This document shows, piece after piece, positions 1 to 12,102 of a DNA stretch of 64,000 nucleotides. Numbering within the stretch: the first letter of the stretch is position 1; the number at the start of each line of letters is the position of its first letter. The DNA lies in contig NC_031799.1 of assembly GCF_001522545.3 (NCBI RefSeq), positions 40,788,001 through 40,852,000 on the forward strand. Direction: 5' to 3'. This DNA is from Parus major. Lineage: Eukaryota > Chordata > Aves > Passeriformes > Paridae. The notes below the pieces were generated by a model. That model was given only the letters and a program-made list of their open reading frames with translations. It searched no databases and was not told where the DNA came from. The translations under genes and the position numbers were made by a program.

Positions 1-1958
1 CACAACAGGTCTTGCCAGAAACAATACGTCTGGATCTAGAAAATCCTCTCAGAACAGAATAAAAAGGTTTTCATTAATATGGCAAAGAATTTCTGTGAAT
101 ATTTGATCACATAAAAATAGATTTGTTTTGGTTGTGTCTACCTTTCTTTTATGTAGTCCCATTGGAGTATTCTAATAAAAAATGTTTGCTAGCAGCAGTG
201 CCACAGGAAGAATGCTTTCTAAATAAATTTAAGAATATTCATATGTAACATGTTTTGAATGTGCAAACATGTATTTTTGCCATGACTCTGAATCCAGTCT
301 TCTTTTAGTAACATGCTTGTGCACAACTATTGAAATAATATCTTTAGAGTAATGTTCACTGGCACATGAAAAAAATGTTTTTTGTGCACTGTAAATTAAG
401 AACTTTTGTATTAAAAATATAGGTCATAAAAAAAAAAATTGAAGCCACAGCATGTGTGGTAATTGCTGCTTGTGCTTGCCAACAGTTACTTAAGAAAAGT
501 CATGGCTCTACTCCAAAAGAGTTCTGGAAAAAGAATTAATATGTGAAATCAGAAACTGAGCAACTTGCAGGAAAAAATGCTAACCATAATAAATTTTTCT
601 GTCAGCTGTAATTCTAAGTTAAGATTTATATGTCCAGTAGAGGAAAATTGCCTTTGGAAGAGTTCAGAATCTATGTCTGCAAAGGCAACATTATTTCTCT
701 CTGTGACAAAATGAGTACACAATATAAAACTGAAATATAGTTTCTTGTAATTTCATTTGCTTGGTTTCTCAAAGGATATCTCTGGATTTCCTTCATAGGC
801 ACACCAAAATATTATTGTAGCTATCAGCTCTGCTATCAGAATGGTTTTGGTACACATAGTGATACTCTCTGGAAGTACTTTATAACAACTTGAACTATGG
901 AGCCGATGGCATACCACCAGAAATGCAGTGTTATGGGCTAGAAGTCAGAATAGAAAGCTTAGAAAGCTGCTTTGTTGTAAATCATATTTGGTCCATCTCA
1001 TCTGTGGGTGCCAGTTCCATTTCTTCAGATAAAGATAAAACATAGTATAGATACTTATTTAGATTTTATTAAGACAATTGCATCAGTTCTATTATTATGT
1101 TTGAATTTAAACTACAATGACTCTTTTCTGATGCATCAAATTAATGATCACTACATTTGTACTAGTAGGTTCTGCAAGTTGTCTGCTAAAAAGGAAGGCA
1201 AAAATACCTCTTTAAAATATCTGAAATATCTTGGTAAGTATTTGCTAAATGAAAACAGATACAGGACTTGAAATTCTTTTACCATCATTGTTTTGAAAAT
1301 TTTTGTCTGTGCTCAGTTAGGCATGTAACGGGCTGAGGGAGAGGGAACATTTTTTCACAAATAATTAGGCTGGATTCCATCTTTTGAAGGTTTGCTGTTT
1401 TGCTTTTTCAGATGAATGGATTGATATTTTTATCAGTGTTGGTGTGACCCTGTTAAGAAAGCAGTAATACACTTATGTGTATTATTATAAGTATACATTT
1501 ATGCTGGCTTTTCCCTCTACTGTACAGTAAATTAGTTCCTGTGGTTTAGTCTAAGCCCAGTGTTGGCTACAATTTGAATTCTAGTAGCTATTCTCATGGC
1601 ATGATCCCTCCAGAGTCAGAGGCCGATGTCCAGTGCCTGCCCAAATGCTCTCACTCATGGACTGGCAAGTGTTTCTGCCTTCCACATCCAGACGCTCTGC
1701 TGGGAGATACACAAGTGTGTGTAGGCCATATAGGCACTGTGCCCTTCTGTGCAGGGAACAGAACAGTGTGGTTTTGTGGTCACAGAGTGTACACCCAAGT
1801 GTGTGGTGATAACTCAGTGTTACTGTGAAGTGCACACAACCACAGAAATGCAGATGCTGAAGGCAGATAAACTAGTTTGAATGATGTTTTAGCAGTACTC
1901 CAAAAAGGAGAAAATAAGTATAAAATTCAAGAAAGTTAAACCCAGAAAAACTGACTGA

Positions 1959-2013
1959 AAGCAAGTATACCATCCTAATTCCATCCTAAGCAAGTGTATA
2001 CCATTCCTAATTT
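1959..2013 (+). repeat. Imperfect two-copy tandem duplication
   Basis: A unit beginning AAGCAAGTATACCAT at 1959-1987 is followed directly by a second copy beginning AAGCAAGTGTATACCAT at 1988-2013. The copies differ by a 2-base insertion and an extra T. It looks like a small local duplication and has no evident function. Confidence 0.7.
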
Positions 2014-2878
2014 AGAAATATTGTCATGACACATTGCTTCACAAGACATTCAGTTGCTTGGAAGTCACATCTGGCTTTGTTCTTCCCATATTTCTTCACA
2101 GACTTGCAAGACTGGAGGAGGTACATATGACCTTGCCATTGCTGCATTCCTAAGCATGTGTCACACACATGGTGTTCCCTATGCTTGCAGCTTTGTCATG
2201 GTGACCCTAGGTGCATTAGGGAGCCCACAGTCCAAATTGCAGCTGGCAGCATCAGCATCCCTGTGAACAGCACAGACACCTCTGAAATGTGGGAATCCTT
2301 AACTTCACTGCCTCCAACTCCAAGGCCAGGAAATGCATCCTGGCAATGTTTTAAATACTGAACCTTTCCCTTTGTGAGAGCTCTTTCAGAAATGGGTTTG
2401 TTCAAAGCTAGACTGTCCTCATCACCAGATCTCCCTTATGTATCTGGGACTTAATTCTGCCTTCCTGCCACTTAGTTTTCTTCAGTACCTCTCTTTGGTC
2501 ACACAGTCTGTCCCAGCTCCCCAGTGCACTGCAGCTTGCTCCACCTGATGGAGGTAGGACTTCCACACCTCTGCTGTGTCCTACTGGCAATCTTCTCTCT
2601 CCATTGCCAGTTCTTTCAGTGCTACTGTTAGGCTGGGTTGCCCAGGAGCATGAAGCTTTTGCAATTCAGCTATATGGGGACTTCCCTCCAGGACTGCTTT
2701 CTCCTCCTGGCTGTCAGTTCTACTCCTGACTCAGACTTTAGAGTTCTTGCATTTCTCTCTGAATTTCTGAATTTCTGAGAGAAAATTAACTGGCCTGTGC
2801 ACCTCTGCCTTAGTGGGTGCTTCCCCCACTGCAAGACACCCAACGCCAGCTTTACCCTTCCTTTTTTCACCCTCACAG

Positions 2879-3065
2879 GCCCTGCTCCTCCTTCCTGCCT
2901 TCCTCAGCTAGCCCCATCCCATATTTATCAAAGGCTGGTGGTGGGTGGTGCTGCTGCCTCTGCACTGAAACCTCCTGCAGAGTCTCCTTCCAGTAAAGGC
3001 AGCCTGGGAATCCTGGGGCAGAGTTGGCCAGTTGCCACTGTGCCCCGGGCACTGATGAAAACAGG
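2879..3065 (+). other. Candidate exon (weak)
   Basis: A pyrimidine-rich tract ending in CACAG at 2874-2878 is a good acceptor. The sequence AGG|GTGAGT at 3063-3071 is close to the ideal donor. The 187 bases between them have one frame without stops, rich in Pro, Ala and Ser, with no domain I recognise. The segment is richer in G and C than the surrounding DNA. It could be a non-coding exon, an untranslated exon, or a chance pairing of splice-like sites, which is quite possible in 64 kb. Confidence 0.18.
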
Positions 3066-4520
3066 GTGAGTAAAGCAAGGTAGTCCTGCAGGAGAGATGT
3101 GCCTATTACACCTACCCTCAGAAGTGGAAGTTCTTAAATTGCCAAGCTATTGTAGCACATTTGAACTTGGATAGTGAGTGTTCATTCTTTGCTGGAGATA
3201 TTTTCTGTTATCATGGGGTGATTATCTTAACAATTTTGCTTACAATGTTCTGTTCCACTCTATTTTTCCTGCCCTTAAATGACAGTCCTAAACAAAATGA
3301 TTTCTTTTGGTCTGCTAGAAGTGACTGGACATTCTTACGTATTGTTTGTACCACTTATACACCACTACAAAACCCTACATTTGATGTGCTATTGATGTTT
3401 TAAACCAATTTAAGGTAGAGAAGAACTAGGCTGCTTCCTCTGTCTCCACCAACTCTCCGGATAATTACCAGCACGATATTGCCTTGTACTGATATAACTT
3501 ATTAGTATAATAATAATAATTTTGAAAGAACATTTTAAATTACAACATTTCTCTGTTGGTCGAGATGTTCTGCAAAGATAGATTACTGTGTTCCTGCACA
3601 TCTATTAAAAGTGTACTCTTCGGCCAAACTAAAGGCCATTGGAAACAAGTCACATACAAATCTGATTTCCAGCCTGCATAAACCATTTACTTTCCACTTT
3701 CCTAAGACCACAGTTTTCTCTGGGAACTGACATTGATGGCACATCAGAGTGATCCTGAAACTTTTAACTAATTAGAGAATTGGATTTGCTGTAACAAACT
3801 AACACAATAAATATATATGAATTTTTTATATTCTGCCCCTACCCTTTTGTTCTTATGTCTCCTTATGCATGCCTGGCTCAAGACTTTTCAGTGAAGAGGA
3901 ATGTCATTGCAATTATATGTTATGAACATTATACATTTTCACCAGCTTTGTCTCAAGATTCAAGTATTCCTCACCTGTATGTTTTAGGCTTACCTGCACA
4001 CTTCAGGATAGTTTCTAATGTAGGTTTATAATTTATTCATTGGATTTATTGTTAGTTCGTGCTTCTGAAGTGATCTAGATTTTCTCTTTGAATGCATATC
4101 CTGTCAATGTTAGCTGCGTTATATGGACTTATTTCATATACAGTCAAACTGAGGTGGTAGTGTTTATATGATAATAACATGCTGCTCCACAGAGTGAAAT
4201 ATTCGCTCCTGCACTAGTTCTTCAGTCAACATTTAAAGAACCGACAATTGCAACATGAAACAGTCCAGAGACAGTAATATATATCCCAGAACATGCATGT
4301 AAAAAACAACCTAGAAAGAGGAGCATGCATTATTCTGCATATGTGTGGCATCTGTACCAGATGTGGTCAAAGAGCTGCCTTTTGAAAATCTTAGCTCCTG
4401 CCTGCTCCAGTAAGGAGGTGAAGGTGAAGTCTTACTTAGTTTTTGCACTTCACAATAACCAGAAAATGGCAAAAGCAGCAGCTGATCATATTCTTGAAAA
4501 GAATCTTGATTGATCATCAA

Positions 4521-4704
4521 GAATCATAGAATATCCTGAACTGGAGAAGACGCATAGGGAAGTCCAACTCCTGGCCCTGTGAAGGATGCTCCAATAATCA
4601 CACTGTGTGCCTCAGAGCATTGTTCAAATGTTTCTTGAACTAGAAAGGCTTGGTTCTGTGACCACTTTCCTGGGGAGCCTGTTCCAGTATTCAGCCAACC
4701 TCTG
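4521..4704 (-). mobile_element. CR1 LINE 3' fragment, minus strand
   Basis: Read on the plus strand this begins with AATCATAGAAT, the reverse of the CR1 terminal repeat. It continues with the reversed CR1 3' region: a GTCCAACTCCTGGCCCTG block, a GTGCCTCAGAGCATTGT block and a TGGGGAGCCTGTTCCAG block. It is a 5'-truncated copy of about 185 bp and carries no usable reading frame. Its sequence belongs to a different CR1 subfamily from the copy it abuts on the right, so the two are separate insertions. The boundary with that copy is uncertain by about 10 bases. Confidence 0.88.
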
Positions 4705-4904
4705 GGCCAAAAGTTTTTACAGAAAGAGTGATAAAGTACTAGAATGGTCTGCCCAGGGAGGTGGTGAAGTCACCATCTCTGGATGTGTTTAAAAAAAGAC
4801 TGGATGTGGCACTCGGTGCCATGGTCTAGTTGAGATCTTAGGGCATGGTTAGGACTCTGTGATCTTAGAGGTCTCTTCTAACCTAGTGATTCTAGTAATT
4901 CTGT
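4705..4904 (+). mobile_element. CR1 LINE 3' fragment, plus strand
   Basis: This segment reads as the sense 3' end of CR1. It contains AAAGAGTGATAAAGTACT, a GGTCTGCCCAGGGAGGTGGT block, a CACCATCTCTGGATGTGTT block, and finally GATCTTAGAGGTCTC followed by two degenerate ATTCTRTG-type terminal units ending near 4904. It is a 5'-truncated copy of about 200 bp joined head to head to the minus-strand CR1 copy at 4521-4704. There is no poly(A) tail, as expected for CR1. Confidence 0.9.
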
Positions 4905-6999
4905 GAAAAGCCCACAGAATTTTTTTTGTTCTAGTGAATATGGAAAAAGTGAGTAAGAAAGCATTTGTTTCTGTGCTCTAAATTCTTAAGGGACACACTG
5001 ACCTGGTTTGTGTATGCTGCATTCTGTGGCAATTCAGACGCCTGGTTGATCACTCAGGCGAACACGTATGCAGCAAAATTCAGAGTAAATGATTGTTCAA
5101 ATGAATTTTTAAATGATCTGAAGATCTTATGTACATGCAATAGACACATGTGGAAAGCCTCTGTCTGCTGAAAACAGGGTTTTGAGAATAGCATGCTTTT
5201 CTTCTGTCTTTTGAAATAATGAGTATCATTACATGTATTTAGCTATATGGGAGACTGTACATGCTCCCTTCATGAGACTTTGTTCCTCATGTTTTTGCCA
5301 AGCCCAGCAGTGAAATTTTAGAGTCTGAGTAATTCCTGTCTGAAAGGAGTGACTTTTCAAAAGCAGATGTCTTTCAGAGTCTGGATTTCTTTTCATATAA
5401 TTTCCAACTGTAAATATTGTTGCTGTTCCCAAGGATAGGAAGTGAAAATTTTCTTTTTTTACACAAAAATTACAATAAAAATACATCAGTGTAGACATGT
5501 CCATGCTTTGGAGAAGAGATTTATGTGAAAGCAAGAGATTCCTTCATGTCAGGGATGCATTTCATGAAGTCTCATTGGGATTTTCTTTCCCAAATTAGCC
5601 ACACGAGGAAGATTAATTTGGCTAATGAATTTGACAGAATTGCAACAGCCAGGCTGTGTTCTGAAAATTCCAGATATGACCCCTTCTTATAGCTGGAAAG
5701 CATGGCTGGAGCACTGAGTGCTTGTCTCTATGAATGTTCTAAACACTCCCTCTGGTGGTGCTGCCTTTGAGGAAGAGGAAGACATTACCTGATGGGGTAC
5801 AGAAGTATGAGTTCTGAAAAAGGAGGAAGGCAGGAGATAGCAGAAGGAGGACTCATTTGTGAAATATGGTGCTCATAATGGAAGAGAAGCAGGACTTCTT
5901 GTAGGATGAGCTGAGGTTTCACATGGAGCTGCACAACAACAGGTCCATACCTCACAGCAGGGGCCAGAAACTCAAGAGATAAGTCTTGATAAGACTGCCA
6001 AAAATTTTCCCATTAATAATACTTTACCTGAAAATGCAGTTTTGGAAAGCTATGTATTTAAAGATTATCAACCCTCACTGGAAAATTCTTGATGTTATTA
6101 AAAAGCATACTGAAAAGTGAAAGGTGAGGATTATTTGTTTGCTTGGTGATTTTTTTTTTTCTTGTTTGCTTCTGTAGTTTTCACGTCCCTAGGTAAAAAA
6201 GAAGAATTTTTAAAACAAACTATTGGTTTTCTCATAGCACAAAATGCATGGGTATATGCTTGAATCTGCTTGTGAGCTTCACCTTAAGAACAATTCTGGG
6301 GTAGTCTATATTTGATACTCAAACCCACTTTTTTCTTACCATGTTTTAAGATAATACATTTTAACCTTTCACTCTTCAATAGGACACAGTGCAGCTGCAG
6401 TGACAGGCTGGGCTCCCAGCTGGTCCACCTTTCCTTATTTCTGTCTCAAATTCTTAGTTCTCTAACATCCTGCTTAAAGATGTCTGGGTGTGGTGGTACT
6501 CCTACCATATTCCAGCAACTTAATATGTTGTCTGACAAAGAGATGGTCCACATTTTATGCAGGTTTTTGAGAGAGAATGATTGTTATCCCAAGACTCTCA
6601 TTACTGCGGAATTGCTTAAGATAAAAGAAAAGGCATCAACATATATATGTGGATGGGCGTCTTAAAATGAGCTATATTTCTTTTGGGCCTTCCATGGGTG
6701 ATGACAATACCTTTGGATCCTCTCTGCCAGCATCTGGAAGGCTCCATACACAGTGCTACTCCTGCCTGAATTGGCATGTTTGAGAAAACAGGAGGGTGTA
6801 AGCAATTAGGTGAGTGGAATGTGCAAGTCCTGAGCCCTTAGTTACATTCAGGGAGCACGTCAAGCTAAAAGAAGATAAGAGAGTGTTTGAAAATAAACAG
6901 GACATGAGCCAGCAATCAATAACTGCCTGAATCATAAAGCAACCATTAGCTCAGTCAGAATCAGGGTTCTTGGCTAATCTAGGCCATGTAACTGGTCTT
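4905..6999. other. Unique sequence with no recognisable gene
   Basis: No gene or repeat family is recognisable. The longest open frame (6312-6665, 117 codons, plus strand) has no domain I know and no convincing start context. A T-run lies near 6150-6160. A CTCF-like word at 5746-5758 is discussed among the rejected items. Confidence 0.5.
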
Positions 7000-7225
7000 G
7001 AAATGCGTAAAAGACTGCTGTAAAACCAAAGGAACAGTGTGTTTTGCCTGTCCAGGACAGTGCAATACTGGAATGACTTGTCCGTGAGACTGTGATGCCT
7101 TCATCCCTAGAGGTTTTACAGAACAAGTTGGACAAACAGCAGCAAGGAATAGTTTGCATGTATTTGGGACAGCCTTGGACACAGGGAAGGAAAGAACAGC
7201 CAGATGACCTCATGAGAACATTTGT
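7000..7225 (+). mobile_element. Old, diverged CR1 LINE 3' fragment
   Basis: The segment resembles the sense 3' end of an older CR1 subfamily. It has ACTGGAATGACTTGTCC, a block equivalent to CATCCCTGGAGGTTTT (here CATCCCTAGAGGTTTTACAG), then AACAAGTTGGACAAACA, and a final GATGACCTCATGAG matching the usual GATGACCTCTTGAG. Many substitutions and small deletions separate it from the families at 4.5 kb and 32.3 kb, so it is an older insertion. The 5' limit is uncertain by 50 bases or so, and the terminal ATTCTRTG repeat is no longer visible. Confidence 0.65.
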
Positions 7226-10200
7226 CCTGTTGCTCTTCTCTGATACTGTGGAATTATTACTTTGCTCTTGTTTTTCCTTCTCTTCCTACTCTTCCAGATG
7301 CTCTCAGATGTGCCTTTGTGCAAGTTTTCTCAGGAGGAATACTTCTACTGAGTGGAACCTTTGCACTTTACTGTTATATTGAGAGTAACATTTAGGTAGG
7401 TATCTTCTGAACACCAAAACCCTCCTGAAAATTCAGTGACATGTTTTGAATACTTTCTGAAGCATACTGCGTATGTTGTATTATTTGTTCCTAAGTAGAG
7501 TAATTCTGTTTCAAGTCATCCAGCAGGGAAATCTTGAAGGGCCCATTCATTCCCATTCTGATCTCCTCTCAACCTGGTTGGTCAGGGGAAAGCCAATCCA
7601 GCATTGGGATGTATGTGCATGTGTGTTTGAAATTTCTGTCCAGTGCACAGTCAGATACCAGAGATCATATACCAGCTGCCATGCCTACCTGCCTAAAAAG
7701 AATGCCTCTTTTGTCTCACATGCAGACCCTTAATTTCTGATTTAAGACATACTGTCAGCAGCAATAGGATACCACAGTGTTATACCTATCATGAGCTGTG
7801 GAATGAATCCACAAAACTCTCCAGGCTCACTAAGCATCCTCATTTATTGGAACCATTGAGACATGGTTATAGTTAGGCATATGCTCAAGTGTTTTGCTGG
7901 AGGTAGGAGGCGGTAAAAATAATTCCCCAATATTTCCAACTTCACAACTCTCATAAGCATCAGTTTATTTAACAAAAATTAGGTGTGGAGCAAAGCAGCT
8001 TTGGTAGCATATACCACAGCAGTACTTATGTTGCAATTCTGCTATTGCAACAGGTGATCTAGTTTGTTAAGACCACAAGGTCAATAACTAAATTTACAAA
8101 AAAGCCAGCTGCTTAGTGATTGTTTATTTAATGTGCCAAGTACTATTACTTTGGCCAAAATTGATCCTCTGAAACAGCATCTTCCAAAGCTTACCAATAA
8201 CAGCCTTTTTCTTCTAAAAGATAAAATAAACATGCAAAGAATGTTTTTAGAACATTGATCTTACTTAAACATCTCTAGTTCTGGAAAAAGAGTAAGTTTC
8301 AAGTCCTGTGTGCAAGTTATTCCGTAAATGCAAGCACGAAAAATCAGCCATTGTCTAGGATGGCCTCTATTCCATTTTTAAGTTCCCTATAATTTAAGCC
8401 AAATGACATATGCAATGCATGTATATCTTCCTTGAATGTGCTTTTGAACCTTGATGAGAATAGGCTGGCATTATAATTTGTACCATAGTGTTGGTCCGAG
8501 GCTTAGAACAAATTAATTATAATGGGTTCAAAGTTCTTCAGGTATGTTTAAGGGATTCTTCTGACTATATTTATGTAGTTAAGCACAGATGTACTTGTGC
8601 CTATATTTAAAGAAAATCATGCTGCACATTACCTATATTTTGGTAGTTTAAAATGTATTATTAATGCATTTTTGTGAAATCATATGTCAGCAGTAAGATG
8701 AACACTTGGTAAAAGACATCCAGGAATTATATTTGGAAAAGAAGCGGGATCCAATACGCACCAGGGAAAAATTCCTTGTCATTTGGACAAATGAAAGTGT
8801 ATCTCTCTTCTATTGCATAGTCCATCCCCAATGTACAGTCTGCTGATGTGTAGCTCCACCAGGGAGGTAGAGAGGCAGCAAATCTCATTCCTTGCTGCCT
8901 TTGTCCTGAGTGGCCTGAACTCATTAGGTTTTGGCAAAAAAAAAGTGTGTCTCGTGGTCCCACAGAGGTCAGCTTTTCAGAACAGCTGTGCTGTAGCATG
9001 TGAACCTCATGGTGTGCCCAAGGGATACCAAAGGAGGAAGGACTTCCTCTTGCTTGGACTGTCCTTATGGTCCAACAGAATTGGATGCAGTGCCCTTTAA
9101 CAGCAATGGGAAGACTTTGCTTGGCTTTGGTTCTAGGGTTGATCTAGGAAACAACTTGAGTTGGATGCAATATAAAAGTGAAGAAAGATAGAACTGATGA
9201 TAAATTAACTAATTTTAATTTTTTTTCAAATAAAATAATAAATGGCCTTAAAACATCCTCAAACTAGCAAGTGTCAGACTCAGTCTTTAATTTAGGACAC
9301 AGTTGGGCTGTTACTTGGGTTAGCAGTGTGGAGAGCCAAATATAGTGTGACCCATATTTAGTACAGTAGAGTTCATATTGAAAAATTTGCAGTTTTGCCA
9401 GATAAATTTCTTCATAGGTATTTAAAGGAACTTTTTCTGAGTATTGAGAATCAAACTCTTACTGTGATAGAAGAAAAAAACACATAGAAAAAGAAGGCTC
9501 TGTCTGAAATACCTTCTCTTTTTTCCCTTGTAAAGTTCAGCTATGTCATGCTGTTGGATTGCAATTACATAGAGTTGCCTCAGTGATAAAATTACGTAAC
9601 ACCTTTACTTTCTCCTGTCTCCATGACATTTTGCACTCAATAACACAGTCACCGTCTTGATGTGTTAGTGAGTTTGTGGTAAGAAATTTATTTATTTATT
9701 TTTTTAACAAAAGTAAACAAACCTCTCTTATTTGAAAAGTAGATTTATTTTTTTTTTCCATATGTAATATGCTAGAAACATTTCTGTGTGATTTATTTAT
9801 TATACCCACAGGATAGTTAAACTGTCCACTGTTTGGCCACATTTCACCAAATGTTAGATTATGAGATAGGTTTTTACAGGAATAACTTAGAGTCTGAATG
9901 CAAATTGTACAATAAAAATATGTTTTGATTCTTATTTTACATCATGAGGCTCAGGTGTTTGTGCAACCTAGAGCCTTCTAAATACATTTGCATTCTTGAC
10001 AGTCAGTTTCTAAGTTCAGGGTTATTCTTTTCCATTACAGTGTCTGATGTCAAACGTGAACTAAACTCAGGTACACAACCCTGAACTCTTTTTCCTTTTG
10101 TCAAATGAGCAGAATATTGCCAGAAGTTGTAATGGAGAAAAAAAGCATGACCTAAACCTGGGAAACATCAACCCAGAATGAAGAATAAAACTTTTAGCAG

Positions 10201-10454
10201 GCATCTCAGTTTAAACAATATGTGGAGGTCACTCAGTACCACACTCTACTTCTTCCAAAGATGTAACAGGCAAAGAAAAGGAAAATAAAAAAAAGGTGTT
10301 TCACCTCTCCTACTTGATGGTTCCCCCCTTAATTACTTTTGAGAATTCTATCCCCTTGAGACTTTTCTAGCTCCCAAGACAGTGCAACTGTGCACCTTCT
10401 ACTCAGACCAGCTGTGCTTGAGAACATAGGTCCATGCAGGAGACACACAGAGAG

Positions 10455-10504
10455 CCTTCAACTTCATGAAGTTGAAGGTGAATTACAACTTCATGTAATT
10501 CACC
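10455..10504. repeat. Nested palindrome and hairpin
   Basis: Positions 10455-10478 form a perfect 24-bp palindrome centred on CATG, with arms CCTTCAACTTCA and TGAAGTTGAAGG. Overlapping its right end, GGTGAATTAC (10477-10486) and GTAATTCACC (10495-10504) form a perfect 10-bp stem around the 8-base loop AACTTCAT. That loop repeats the centre of the first palindrome. DNA like this can extrude as a cruciform and often arises by template switching during replication. No function is implied. Confidence 0.85.
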
Positions 10505-12076
10505 TTTCTCCTCCCTACGATGTATGGCCAACCTTGTATTTTTCAATATTCAGCTGCTGCCAGGCCCCTTTTTATAAATCTGCAAGATTTGTTTAATATC
10601 CTGGAACCAGGATGGAAAACACCATGTCCTTCATGGCAACTGTTTCAGCTTTAAATTGTTTCCAGGTTCTCTTTCCCCTGGTATGCTCCTTCAGCAGGCA
10701 AGATGACTCCTTCTGCCAAGATCTGCCTCTGTGGTGAGGATGCCCTCTTCATGTGCAGCATTCCCTCTTACTTCTGCTCACTCAGCTGAGGGACTGATCA
10801 ATAATTAACCTGGAACGTCTTTTCTCATGTCCCGTGTTTCCCATGGCTTTTTAAACGTCTTGTGCTGAGGTTTATTTTGTCCACTGAATATGTTCCTTTA
10901 ATATCACTTTGGAGTGCTAATTAGAGAAGATTCCTTGCTTAGCCTATGGTCATGACCAGCCACAATAGATGTCCTGCAACACATTTTAAAGAGGCATTTT
11001 CCCTTCCCTCTGTTGACAGGAAGGTGGTAGTGTGGTAAGCAACTGAGAGCCCTCTCCATGGGGTGGCAGATGGAAGACGTGTACTCTTGACATGGGCAGG
11101 AGACACTACCACTGGAAATATGATGATGAAAGTTCGTGACAGATATTCCTGCACAATGTCACAATCCTCTTTCTTTGGAGTATGGTGAGGCAAAACTAAC
11201 CTTGCTCAAAGACAAGTGCTCTGCTCTAAGTCAAAACACAAACTGAAAAGCTGAGGACCAGGCAAGGGTATGTAAGATGACTCACTGTGAGAGGCTGTAC
11301 CCTTAATCTAGATGACTCAGTCCTTAGAGTGCTAGAAGACTTAGGACTTGTTTCTTCCAGAAATCTGTGGAGCAGTAGTCACAATGGTGAAGATAAACTG
11401 ATGACATCTGCCAGTTCAGAACTGCAGTTCCTGCAGAGGTGCCTGGCTGACAGATGGCACTTGCACTCTTCTAGGTAAGAGCTGGTGTGCCTTTTTCTTC
11501 TTTCCCTCATGCTGGCTCCCCGCTAAAATTATCTTGCTTACACTTCTTCCCGTATAAAATGACTTATGTTGTCTCCTGTTTCAGACAAGCCAAGTCTAAG
11601 CAGCAGAGAGCCTGTGAAAAGTTGTTGTAATTCATGCCAGGGCCATCAAGGACATTTCTGGACATCTTTGTGAACTCATTTATGGATTTTATGACCAGCT
11701 GTTTGTCAGGAATGATGGGGCTGTGCACTTAGAAACACCAGTCCCCTGTAAAGGAACGTAGTGTCCCATCTTGCATTCCTGATGGTGACAATGCCAGGTC
11801 TGAGCAGGGCCTGCAGACCGCATCAGCAGTCCTGGCAGATGAGGGACATCCGCAGTGCAGAAATGCTTATCCTGGGCTACAGCTGTGTCATCACAAAGCT
11901 GGAATGTACAGTATACACTTTCCACGGGCATAGCTCTGAGCACAGAAATGTGTATACCATCAACGGCACCTGCCCCTCTACGGAGCAGTTCAGCTGTTGT
12001 GATAGCTGATGAGCTAAATTTAAGGTTTGCACATGCTTGATTCAATTTAATACCTTCCAAGGGGAGCTTACAGGGG

Positions 12077-12102
12077 GAAAAAAAACCAAACCAACAAAAC
12101 AG
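12077..12102 (+). repeat. A/C-only low-complexity tract
   Basis: After a run of A, the sequence consists only of A and C in CCAAACCAACAAAAC-type words. It belongs to the same class as the longer tracts at 37558-37654 and 49747-49868. Confidence 0.6.

Larger units (their letters stand above)
1..4520. other. Unique AT-rich sequence with no recognisable gene
   Basis: I see no gene, RNA gene or mobile element that I can name in this stretch. Open frames are short and occur on both strands. From about 2400 to 3070 the base composition becomes richer in G and C, and this part holds the candidate exon at 2879-3065. An imperfect two-copy tandem duplication lies at 1959-2013. A small TA-rich stretch is present near 3810-3830. 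The region is probably intergenic or intronic. Confidence 0.6.

Noticed and set aside
4521..4904. Single CR1 insertion with 5' inversion (twin priming)
   Set aside because: Both halves contain the 3' terminal part of CR1 and belong to different subfamilies. A twin-primed insertion would have non-overlapping parts of one copy.
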